Notes under the pieces: model-generated
The model's input: the letters and a program-made list of their open reading frames with translations, nothing else
The model's database searches: none
What the model was told of the DNA's origin: nothing
Source: Agarilytica rhodophyticola
Lineage (GTDB): Bacteria > Pseudomonadota > Gammaproteobacteria > Pseudomonadales > Cellvibrionaceae
Reading direction: 5' to 3'
Assembly: GCF_002157225.2 (NCBI RefSeq)
Contig: NZ_CP020038.1
Location: 62,001 to 126,000 of the forward strand
DNA: 64,000 bases
Position numbers and translations under genes: made by a program
Part shown: positions 44,587 to 52,624 of the stretch, piece by piece
How the letters are laid out: each line of letters begins with the position of its first letter
Position numbering within the stretch: position 1 is the stretch's first letter

Positions 44587-44987
44587 AAAGATTGGAGTAT
44601 CGTTGAAAGGTTGACTGACTTATTTGTTTCAAAGTTTGTTGAGTACTAATACCCTATACAAATAATAGGATAATATATTTCGCCTTTCTTGCGAATTTTA
44701 CTAATTAATTATTATGAAATAAGCGGCACAAATTATGCTATACACGAATTACAATAAGTCTGGGTAAGATAGAAAGGGCTTTGCTTGGGTACCGTGATAT
44801 GCTGCTAAACCATTGAATCTCTTGGTTTCGCTGGTAAGTAAGGGGGACTTTATAGTGGTAATGAGCCTATATTGATCTAAACGCTTATTACACTTGTGAA
44901 TACATTTTTGTTTTTCTATAAATAATTAAATTTTTTACTACTAATAAAGCTTACATAAAGTAGAAGCTGATATGGCCTCTCATATTG
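44587..44987. other. Intergenic region between two minus-strand transcription units
   Basis: About 400 bp separates the fusion gene's stop from the kinase's start. It is AT-rich and should hold the kinase promoter. I see no gene or strong hairpin. Confidence 0.4.
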
Positions 44988-47348
44988 CTATTTTTTGTTT
45001 TTCTCAATACTGGCGTCCTTTATAGCTATCACATTTGTTTTTAGAGTTTCTGAGTCTGTTAGCTCCACTTTAGCTATAGAGTCGATTCTAGGCTTTAGCT
45101 CTAAATCTATGGAGAAGTCCTTCAGATAAACACTGAGAGTACGATAACGTTCTGCCTCACTATCAACATAATTCGTAGATAAAACTTTTTGGTAATACGT
45201 CAAGTTTTGGTTGTTTAGCCAAGGTCTTTTAAATTCAAAATCAAGTTTTTTATAACCCAACTTTTTTGCTACTCGTTGAGAGGCATGATTATTTATGTCA
45301 ATGGTACTAAATAGATGAGTGATGTCCTGCTTAGCAGCAAACTGATGCAATATTTCTAGGGCTTGCGTGGCATATCCCTTATTTTGATACTGGGATCCAA
45401 CCCAGTAATAAAAACGCGCAGTATTTGTAGGGTTTTTTGTTGAATGTAATTCAACTTCTTGTCTATAGGTAGGCTTTAACGGTTTTTCAAGTACTATTAG
45501 GCCAACTAAACCATATTGGGGATCGATTATAGCCAGAGGTAATTTTTGACTGTTATACACATCTTCAATCCATTGGCGTGCTTGACTAAGTTTCGTGAGT
45601 ACTTCAATACCCACCTGTTCTGCCAGCACTGTATCCCGTTGCTGTGCATAGAGGGCCTCAGCATGATGTTGGCCCAATAATGTTATATATATTTTGTTGG
45701 ATCTACGATGACTTAACGTATTAAGTATTAATGTGTCGGATTTTAACAAAGCGTTACAGTGATTCTTCCACGCCATCAAGTTGATTAGTTGCTCCTCAAT
45801 ATTGAGGTTTTGTTTGTCCCATGGGATATTTCGGCTCTTAGATAAGCGGTGTTCCTCTTTGCGATAAGCCAAGGCTTTACGTAACTCACTTTCTGCTTGC
45901 TGGTATTGACCAAGTTGCCAGTGGGCAAGCCCGAGGTTGTAGTGGCTCGGGCTATGTGTGTTGTGGTAGCGAGTAGATTCTTGTAAGAGTGAGATTGCAT
46001 ACTGCCAGCGGTGCATTTTGGTAGCTAGAAGACCAAGGTCGTAAGCTAAATTATATTGTTCGCCGACAGGTAAATGATTTAGCCACAACTGATTTAAAGC
46101 CTTCTCCCAATTATCGTGTTCAGCTTTAGATAAACCCAGTAACTGTATATAGGGTAAAAACACATAAAATATGCTTGTATTCCAATGACTTAATCGTAGA
46201 TATGTAAGCATTTGTTCTCGTGTAAGGCTACCTGCAATCTCTTCTAAAGAAGCAGTCAATTGATAAATATCATTGGAGTTAAAGTGGGCTAAGATCGACT
46301 GTGCCGTTATTTGTGTTTGCGGCCAGTGCTCCGAAGCACTATAAATTGCTGCTATTGTCGACAAACCTTCCTGACATTGACTTTGCCATGCTTTACCATT
46401 ACTCATACGAATAACTTGACTCATTGCGTGATAATTAACTGGCTGAGAAAAACGTCCGTTCGCTTTGATATGTGGCTTTTGGGGTAAGTTGAAAGCTTGC
46501 AACTGACTTGAACCTCGATCAGCGCTGAGCAATAGCATCTCTTCACCATGTAGCTTTTTAAGTGAATCGAAGACATTAAGTGCATAACTTGGGAATAAAA
46601 TACTGCAAGCAGGTAGTGTTTTAGCGTAATGTTGAACGAGTTCGGTCCATTTTTTTGACCACTTATTCGGTTCCTGAAATAATCGCTTTTGGTAGCTGAG
46701 GGTAAGCCTTGTGAAAGGGTTTTCAGCGTCTGAAAGATGATAGTTTTCCTTCGGTTGTAGTGATAGCCAACCTTCATATATTTCTTCTTTCTCAAGATAG
46801 AATAAATCTTGAGGTAACATATTTAAAAAATCATTAGCAATGATAATCGGTGGGAGTGTCAAGCTTCCGTATTCCAAACTAATATTTTTTTCCGTTAATT
46901 CTAGTATATGGTCTTTTTCTACATCATAGTTTGCAAAATCTAAACGCCCTTGCTTTATATAGCTTGAAAATTTTTCATGACGCCGCCAGCTGTCAATATT
47001 CTCACCTGTTGCATCAGTCATCACATAACATACTTGGTCACTCGGCTCGCGGATGGCATCGAACTGTTTAAAAAAATTAAATAGAAAGTGATAGGTAAAT
47101 CTGCCTGTACCAGGATATAAATCGATAATATACAACGCTTGCTTTGTATATAAATTTTTGCTTTTTAAGTCTCGCCAAAATGCGATTGCTATCTCAGCAT
47201 AATGACGAGCAATTTCTCCATGGCTGATATGTGCGTGTGTCCATGAATCTATGTTATCGTCGTTAAAACACGGTCTTTTCATCTTCCAAATAGGAGACTT
47301 TGAAAAGGGTAGATAGCTGTTTATTTGACCTGCAATTTTTTTATTCAT
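44988..47348 (-). CDS. Methyltransferase-TPR-GNAT fusion protein, T6SS-linked
   Basis: The 786-residue protein has three parts. Residues about 30-290 look like a SAM-type methyltransferase or its inactive relative (LYIIDLYPGTGRFTYHFL motif I, PIIIANDFLNMLPQDLFYL). A helical middle contains TPR repeats (about 440-510; SHYNLGLAHWQLGQYQQAES). The C-terminal part (about 560-720) is a GNAT domain (RFYYWVGSQYQNKGYATQAL and IDINNHASQRVAKKLGYK). It is the third gene of a minus-strand unit with an unknown protein and the DUF4123 adaptor. It may modify or fold an effector. The three-domain fusion is notable. Confidence 0.75.
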   Translation of the reverse strand: MNKKIAGQINSYLPFSKSPIWKMKRPCFNDDNIDSWTHAHISHGEIARHYAEIAIAFWRDLKSKNLYTKQALYIIDLYPGTGRFTYHFLFNFFKQFDAIREPSDQVCYVMTDATGENIDSWRRHEKFSSYIKQGRLDFANYDVEKDHILELTEKNISLEYGSLTLPPIIIANDFLNMLPQDLFYLEKEEIYEGWLSLQPKENYHLSDAENPFTRLTLSYQKRLFQEPNKWSKKWTELVQHYAKTLPACSILFPSYALNVFDSLKKLHGEEMLLLSADRGSSQLQAFNLPQKPHIKANGRFSQPVNYHAMSQVIRMSNGKAWQSQCQEGLSTIAAIYSASEHWPQTQITAQSILAHFNSNDIYQLTASLEEIAGSLTREQMLTYLRLSHWNTSIFYVFLPYIQLLGLSKAEHDNWEKALNQLWLNHLPVGEQYNLAYDLGLLATKMHRWQYAISLLQESTRYHNTHSPSHYNLGLAHWQLGQYQQAESELRKALAYRKEEHRLSKSRNIPWDKQNLNIEEQLINLMAWKNHCNALLKSDTLILNTLSHRRSNKIYITLLGQHHAEALYAQQRDTVLAEQVGIEVLTKLSQARQWIEDVYNSQKLPLAIIDPQYGLVGLIVLEKPLKPTYRQEVELHSTKNPTNTARFYYWVGSQYQNKGYATQALEILHQFAAKQDITHLFSTIDINNHASQRVAKKLGYKKLDFEFKRPWLNNQNLTYYQKVLSTNYVDSEAERYRTLSVYLKDFSIDLELKPRIDSIAKVELTDSETLKTNVIAIKDASIEKNKK

Positions 47349-47411
47349 GCCGGATTCTGTCTGTGATTAATTGTATTGTTACGCTGGTATTGATACTTGG
47401 TCAAAAAGATC

Positions 47412-47996
47412 TTAAAGAGGAAATTTTTTTGATATTTTTTTATCAACAAGTAGACTCTCAGTGCTCCCGTCAGCATTAAACTGGGTAATATTAAAAGAGT
47501 TGATGCTATCTTGTTGTGGAACCCAGAATTTTATTATGACTTTAAATATAGTTTTTCTTTCATGGAAATTGCAGGTTTGTAAGTAGGCAGGTAGAACACG
47601 AGCATCGTAATAGTGAACGTTTCTTTTCCAATTATGTGGATCATCGGTAAGTAAGCTATTTTTAAAATACAAGCCTAAATATTTTAGGCTTTTTTCTATC
47701 GATGTAAAAAAAACCATCCAGTCTTGAGTCAAACCTAGATCGCAGCACCATAGAAAAAATGGGTCCGTAGGTTTTATTCTAACAAGGTATAGCGCTGTAT
47801 CCTTTTTCGTTTCCTCAAATAAGCAGTAGTAGTTACTGCCTGATGTGAGCAACATCGGATAAATCCTTTGATCTCTTGCGGTATTTAAAATCATGTACAA
47901 AAAAGCGTTATTCTCATATACACGTGAAAAAAGAGCATGTAATAAAGTAATTACCAAATTTCTATGTGGTTTTTGTATTTTCGAAGTATTTACCAT
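47412..47996 (-). CDS. DUF4123-family T6SS effector adaptor/chaperone
   Basis: The 194-residue protein matches DUF4123: AFLYMILNTARDQRIYPMLL, CLFEETKKDTALYLVRI, a central CCDLGLTQDWMVFFTSI, then LYFKNSLLTDD and VHYYDARVLPAYLQTC, close to the family's RYYDPRVL pattern. DUF4123 proteins (Tap/Tec) load effectors onto VgrG spikes. It lies 9 bases after the 224-residue gene and 63 bases before the fusion gene on the same strand. No VgrG is visible here. Confidence 0.8.
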   Translation of the reverse strand: MVNTSKIQKPHRNLVITLLHALFSRVYENNAFLYMILNTARDQRIYPMLLTSGSNYYCLFEETKKDTALYLVRIKPTDPFFLWCCDLGLTQDWMVFFTSIEKSLKYLGLYFKNSLLTDDPHNWKRNVHYYDARVLPAYLQTCNFHERKTIFKVIIKFWVPQQDSINSFNITQFNADGSTESLLVDKKISKKFPL

Positions 47997-48005
47997 TGAG
48001 TCAGC

Positions 48006-48680
48006 CTATAGCGTCTTCTCTTGCTCACTAGTTTCTATCGCCGTAGGAATATCAATAATAGGTGAATGGCTCTTGGCTGAGTGCAGAGTTCTCATATGAT
48101 TATCTGTAAGGATGATAATCCTCTGATCAACCAATGCTGTTAAGATGGCGTCTATCTCATTGCAATCGTTATCATACAAGAAAAACTCACTGGTAATCGC
48201 TTCTATTTGCCTAGTCGATAGGCATAACTTATCAAGTAACTTAAGCGCTTGTCGTGTTGTTGCAAACTGACATGTAACACTATTAGTTTTAACTAATAAG
48301 GCCGTAGGGTCACGAAAGTGATACCAGCGGCTACTGCTGCTCTCCACACTGAACAACTCGTTGTATTCTGGGCTGAGAGTCTTAGGGTGCTGTAATTTGA
48401 AAATAGAAAGCTTGCCTTGAACAAGCTGGTCGGCGATGAAAATATCTGCCTCTAAATTTGGGTTTTGCTGGTGCCAGTCACTGTAGTCATTGCATTGGGC
48501 AGCAATAAACTGCCATTGATTACGTGATGTTGGCGACTCGCAGGAGAACAAGCTGCCCAAGAAGTAGTGTGCTACTGCATGATTGTAAAAATCCAGAGGC
48601 TCACAATAAGGTCGGCCGATATAGGTATGCGTGCAGACATAAGTGTCGCCGTTTAAAGATGTTAGTACATCGCTAATCAT
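48006..48680 (-). CDS. Unrecognised protein upstream of DUF4123 gene
   Basis: The 224-residue protein is soluble and mixed alpha-beta, without signal peptide. It has clusters of Cys and aromatic residues (YVCTHTYIGRPYCEPLDFYNH) and a C-terminal predicted helix with RQALKLLDKLCLSTRQIEAI. No family is recognised. Being first in a unit with a T6SS adaptor, it is a candidate effector or accessory factor, an inference from position only. Confidence 0.65.
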   Translation of the reverse strand: MISDVLTSLNGDTYVCTHTYIGRPYCEPLDFYNHAVAHYFLGSLFSCESPTSRNQWQFIAAQCNDYSDWHQQNPNLEADIFIADQLVQGKLSIFKLQHPKTLSPEYNELFSVESSSSRWYHFRDPTALLVKTNSVTCQFATTRQALKLLDKLCLSTRQIEAITSEFFLYDNDCNEIDAILTALVDQRIIILTDNHMRTLHSAKSHSPIIDIPTAIETSEQEKTL

Positions 48681-48865
48681 AGGGTGAGATCCATCGTCAG
48701 ATTGGTGTAAATAACATGCTCAATCTCGGAAATCTGATCCTACTGGTTAAAACCCGGCGGGAGTATTACATTGCATTACAGACCCAAATTGACCTAAAGA
48801 AAGCACAAGAATTACCAAATTGAAAATGCTAAAGTGCTACAGACAGGTATTTAAGGTTAATACAA

Positions 48866-49927
48866 ATGACACTTTTGCTACTCTATTTGACGATAGCTAT
48901 TGGCATCTCATTTCTTTGTTCAATTCTCGAAGCGGTATTGCTCTCGGTTACACCTAGTTATGTGGAGAGAATTCAGGCGAATAGGCCTATGCTTGGGGCA
49001 AAACTAGCCAAAGTCAAAGAATGCCTGGATGAATCTCTTTCTAGTATCCTTATCTTGAATACTTTTGCTCACACAATGGGTGCTGCAGGAGTTGGTTCGC
49101 AAGCATTACAAGTTTTTGGTAAGGAGTGGGAAACGTTTATTGCCGTGTTGCTCACATTAGCCATTCTCTATTTTTCTGAAATTATACCCAAAACCTTAGG
49201 TGCCACTTTCTGGCGACAACTTGCGATTCCATCTGGTTATATCATCTCTTGGTTAGTTAAACTTGTGTATCCGCTAGTTTGGATTTCGACACGATTAACC
49301 AAGCTATTTAGTAAAAACAGGGGAGATGAAATTACTCGTGATGAAATTATTGCATTGGCATCTATCGGTCATAGAGATGGAATATTATTCTCGCAAGAAA
49401 ATGAGTACCTTTCTAATCTACTGAGTTTGCATGATGTTAACACTGAGAAAATCTTCACGCCGCGCACAGTGGTGCATATGCTGAGCGAATCCACGACGAT
49501 TACTGAAGCTTTGAATGAGCCAAAAACAAGGCAATTTACTCGCATACCCATCTTCGGAGGTGACAGAGATAATATTAAAGGTAAAGTCATCCTCGCCGAA
49601 TTATTTGAGGCCGAGCGCGATGGTAAGGGTGATATGCCAATTGGTGATTTAGCCAAACCTGTTTTTCGTGTCTCAGAAAAATTGCCTGTGCAAAAGTTAT
49701 TAGATTTATTTATTAAACAAAGAGCGCATCTATTCTTAGTGGAAGACGAATTCGGGCAGGCCGCCGGTGTCGTTACTCTTGAAGACGCAATTGAAACTAT
49801 ACTGGGCCGTGAAATAGTCGATGAGCGTGACACTGTTGAGGATATGCAAGCGCTAGCACGTGCTAAGTATCGTGACCGATTGCGGGAGGCAAAAGTCGAC
49901 AATGATGATCACAAGCAAACACGTTAA
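48866..49927 (+). CDS. CNNM/CorC-type DUF21-CBS membrane protein
   Basis: The 353-residue protein has a DUF21 membrane domain (about 1-170; four helices, including SFLCSILEAVLLSV and YFSEIIPKTLGATF) and a paired CBS domain region (about 190-320; IFTPRTVVHML, VEDEFGQAAGVVTLEDAIETILG), without the C-terminal CorC_HlyC domain seen in longer relatives. Members are linked to magnesium or cobalt export. A CTACAGACAGG sequence lies upstream at 48837-48847, resembling the operator at 30712. It is divergent from the T6SS-linked unit. Confidence 0.9.
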   Translation: MTLLLLYLTIAIGISFLCSILEAVLLSVTPSYVERIQANRPMLGAKLAKVKECLDESLSSILILNTFAHTMGAAGVGSQALQVFGKEWETFIAVLLTLAILYFSEIIPKTLGATFWRQLAIPSGYIISWLVKLVYPLVWISTRLTKLFSKNRGDEITRDEIIALASIGHRDGILFSQENEYLSNLLSLHDVNTEKIFTPRTVVHMLSESTTITEALNEPKTRQFTRIPIFGGDRDNIKGKVILAELFEAERDGKGDMPIGDLAKPVFRVSEKLPVQKLLDLFIKQRAHLFLVEDEFGQAAGVVTLEDAIETILGREIVDERDTVEDMQALARAKYRDRLREAKVDNDDHKQTR

Positions 49928-49969
49928 ATTGAGAATGATTTAACTTCAATACATTTGATTATTATGACG

Positions 49970-50638
49970 CTATTCCTGTTCTGAAAATTCTCCATACTGA
50001 TAGGCAATAACGCCGAAAATTGGGTGTGTAATATTAAGCTCGAAAGTAAAGTGTTTATCGTCCAAAGCTGTTTGGCAGACTACAGCGGAAAATACATGTG
50101 GTAATGGGATATGCCTATTTAGGATACGCCAGAAAAATCCTACGCTACTAAAATATATACGGCCCTTATCTTCCGTTGTTTTGAGAGTCATACCAACGCC
50201 TCGGCCCAGTACTTCTATTAGGCCTGGGTCGTTTGTCAGGCACTTGGTGGAAGTCACCCGATTAACCTTATTGGGAAATTTGTATAGTCGTTCCCAAGTA
50301 TAGCCACCGAGTTTAGGATTATGAAAAACGTTAACTACTGTTGGAACGTTGTTAGCGCTATAGAGGGCCAGAGGGGTTCCAAGTAAACGGCATAGCTGTG
50401 CTAGTATTTTCCCTATAGAAGATAGGTAGACCTTCTTCATATTGCCATAGTAAGTGGCGTTTTGGTCTTGAGAAAAACGTCGGCGAATAGCTGGATGAAG
50501 GCGCAGCCAGGCACCTTTTCCTAGCAAGTCTGCGTAATGTAGCGGTTGTATTTTGTTGGGGAGTTTATGCGCGGGTAGATCCTGAGTTGTCTGCCCACTT
50601 GCTACGTCTTTATCGACTCGATTTAGCTTACCTATCAT
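49970..50638 (-). CDS. DUF4166-family protein
   Basis: The 222-residue protein matches the DUF4166 domain: YADLLGKGAWLRLHPAIRRRF at the start, a central GYTWERLYKFPNK and closing LPHVFSAVVCQTALDD with THPIFGVIAYQYGEF. In some bacteria it is fused to a saccharopine dehydrogenase-like enzyme; the function is unknown. An inverted repeat operator lies just upstream at 50663-50682, matching that of the regulator gene, so it is likely a target of the GbsR/MarR regulator. The two genes lie 59 bases apart. Confidence 0.85.
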   Translation of the reverse strand: MIGKLNRVDKDVASGQTTQDLPAHKLPNKIQPLHYADLLGKGAWLRLHPAIRRRFSQDQNATYYGNMKKVYLSSIGKILAQLCRLLGTPLALYSANNVPTVVNVFHNPKLGGYTWERLYKFPNKVNRVTSTKCLTNDPGLIEVLGRGVGMTLKTTEDKGRIYFSSVGFFWRILNRHIPLPHVFSAVVCQTALDDKHFTFELNITHPIFGVIAYQYGEFSEQE

Positions 50639-50662
50639 CGTATTATTCCTTTAATTTCAGAT

Positions 50663-50682
50663 ATTTCTGTTAATACAGAAAT
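50663..50682. promoter_or_regulatory. Palindromic operator before DUF4166 gene
   Basis: ATTTCTGT and ACAGAAAT are perfect inverted arms around TAAT. The same arms occur, extended, at 51253-51282. It sits 25 bases before the DUF4166 start. The adjacent GbsR/MarR regulator is the likely binder. Confidence 0.75.
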
Positions 50683-50697
50683 TTAGAGTTAAAATTT

Positions 50698-51240
50698 TTA
50701 GTCTTTCTTTTTCTTTTGTGGAATCAACTTAGCGATTGTCGCGCCCATTTTCATCAATTTAGCTAATTTACCTTTAGGTAGCTGTTTTACTTGATCGAAC
50801 CAGTCCGAAAGGTTGGTGACAAAGGCGAGCATGGTACTTATTTTCTCTTTAACTTCGCCCGGGGTTGCATCGCTACCCTCTTCCATCTCTAATACACACT
50901 GCCTGAGTAGAGTTAGTGTCGGCTCAATTTCGCGCTTTTTGCGTTCCTCAACAATGGTCAGTAGCATATCCCAAGTGTCGCCTTGCACGGTAAAATGATC
51001 TCGCCTGTCACCCAGGATGTGTTCGGTTCGTATCAAGCTCCAACTTTGCAATTCACGTATACTCGTACTTACGTTGGAACGTGCGACATTCAAGGTATTG
51101 GCGATAGTTTCAGCTGTCAGCGGCTCGGGCGCTAAATACAATAGTGCATGTATCTGAGCGACTGTTCGATTGACTCCCCAACGAGTACCCATTTCGCCCC
51201 AATGTAGGACGTAGCGTTGCATTAATGGTGTTAGTTGCAT
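50698..51240 (-). CDS. GbsR/MarR-family transcriptional regulator
   Basis: The 180-residue protein has the GbsR pattern: MQRYVLHWGEMGTRWGVNRTVAQIHALLYL, a winged helix ETIANTLNVARSNVSTSIRELQSWSLI, then the wing RTEHILGDRRDHF. The C-terminus is a coiled coil with a Lys-rich tail. GbsR-type regulators respond to small ligands. A perfect inverted repeat lies 13 bases upstream of its start and a second copy before DUF4166, suggesting autoregulation and control of DUF4166 from one operator type. Confidence 0.9.
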   Translation of the reverse strand: MQLTPLMQRYVLHWGEMGTRWGVNRTVAQIHALLYLAPEPLTAETIANTLNVARSNVSTSIRELQSWSLIRTEHILGDRRDHFTVQGDTWDMLLTIVEERKKREIEPTLTLLRQCVLEMEEGSDATPGEVKEKISTMLAFVTNLSDWFDQVKQLPKGKLAKLMKMGATIAKLIPQKKKKD

Positions 51241-51252
51241 ATCTGTATTTTT

Positions 51253-51282
51253 CAGTAATTTCTGTTTTTACAGAAATTACTG
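51253..51282. promoter_or_regulatory. Perfect inverted-repeat operator before the GbsR/MarR gene
   Basis: Two 13-bp arms, CAGTAATTTCTGT and ACAGAAATTACTG, are perfectly inverted around TTTT. The inner ATTTCTGT-N4-ACAGAAAT is identical to the site at 50663-50682. It ends the 5' region of the regulator gene, so autoregulation is expected. Confidence 0.8.
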
Positions 51283-51456
51283 TATTAGTTGTGTGGCTAA
51301 ATGTCAAGATATAAATGATAACGCTAGGCAGCAAAGTATTTGGGGTTTATTTAGAAGGCTCAGATTTTAATGGGTGAGCCTAATAGCGAGGAAAAATGAC
51401 TGGCAGCCAAAATCTTATCTATTCTTTGTTATAAGTGAATATTGAGGCGAAGCATA

Positions 51457-51789
51457 ATGAACAATGATCCCGAGCGACAAGATGAGATCTCGTGGGGATG
51501 GATACTATCTCCAATTGGGGCTCAATTTATGGCCATTCTTGCGCTAGCTAGTATTAATAGCGTCGGGATGGATGGTGCCGCGAGATCAACAGCTGTTGTT
51601 TTCTGGTTTTTGCCAATAATATGCTTTCTTGGTTACAAGAGTGTTCATGCATTGAGTATAACATCGTACTCTCGATTTAAAAAAGTGGCCTTCTTGTGTA
51701 TTTGGTTAGTACCTTCTCTACCTTTAAGTCTAATGTCACTATTCGGAATTTTACTATTTTTGGAAATCGGCTTCGAAATATTATTTTAA
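51457..51789 (+). CDS. Small inner-membrane protein, unrecognised
   Basis: The 110-residue protein from the ATG at 51457 (MNNDPERQDEIS) has three hydrophobic helices (about residues 18-35, 42-60 and 75-110). No family is recognised. GAGG lies upstream of this ATG; another frame start at 51442 gives five extra residues. It is a single gene before a long AT-rich gap. Confidence 0.6.
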   Translation: MNNDPERQDEISWGWILSPIGAQFMAILALASINSVGMDGAARSTAVVFWFLPIICFLGYKSVHALSITSYSRFKKVAFLCIWLVPSLPLSLMSLFGILLFLEIGFEILF

Positions 51790-52389
51790 AACCTTTATGG
51801 AATAATCGATTCAAATTTGAATGCTGTAGGCTGATAAAACTTTTTTACTGAAATTCTGCTTTCTTAAATGCCGTTCAATCATTTATTCATGTTATTTTTA
51901 ATGTTTTGCATTAATCCTAGATACTTACACTTTTCTTTTGCTATAAAAATAAAAATGGCTTTTCTATGATCACAACTTTATTTAAAGCGCTTAATAAAAA
52001 GATGTTGAGCGACACTATTTTTGTTACAAGAATATAATTGGTAATAAAGTTACTGTTAGCGCTTTAAATTGTATTTGTAATATCTTTGATAATTTAAAAG
52101 TGTTTCATTAATCTAAAGTTAATAAAAGTGAAATACGAAATTAATTTTCAATAAGCCGAATCAGATAAAATGAGAATAGAGAAAATAAATTATTATCGTA
52201 TTATTCATTTTTAAGTGTGCCTTCTTATTGTTAACTAGAAATTTTAACGAAAACTTTATCTCGACCTCTGAATATTTGTGATTTTGTTCTGGGATTGCAA
52301 TTTTTCTATCAACTATCTTAGCAGCCTTGCTTTAGTAAATTAAAAAACAAATATTAAAAATATTCTGGTTTATTAAAAACATCACTTAC
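51790..52389. other. AT-rich intergenic region
   Basis: Six hundred bases with very low GC and no gene that I can support. It ends at a 187-bp inverted-repeat element. It may be an insertion-prone region between core and accessory genes. Confidence 0.5.
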
Positions 52390-52393
52390 CTAG

Positions 52394-52580
52394 GGCCTGT
52401 TAACACTAATTTAATAGCATCTGCTGGTGTGTTTTTTTTGTATTTTAGGCGCTGTGAGTGATATTTGGTTATTCCAAAAGGTCAAGCAGCAACGCAGAGT
52501 ACTGGAAAAATAAGCGACGAACAACGACAAATGGTGTGTTGTAGGTGCGACAGGAGTAATTAAATTAGTGTTAACAAATC
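52394..52580. mobile_element. 187-bp MITE with perfect 18-bp inverted repeats and CTAG duplication
   Basis: TGTTAACACTAATTTAAT (52398-52415) and its exact reverse complement (52559-52576) bound a non-coding element. Four more end bases on each side pair imperfectly. CTAG occurs on both sides (52390-52393 and 52581-52584), a 4-bp target duplication like that of IS5-type elements. There is no transposase, so it would move only in trans. The right end is 44 bp before the DUF5060 gene. Partial matches to its end are seen at 9001-9027 and 9587-9600. Confidence 0.8.
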
Positions 52581-52624
52581 CTAGTAAATACTCCCACACT
52601 ATCAATGATTAAAGGTTATTTGTA

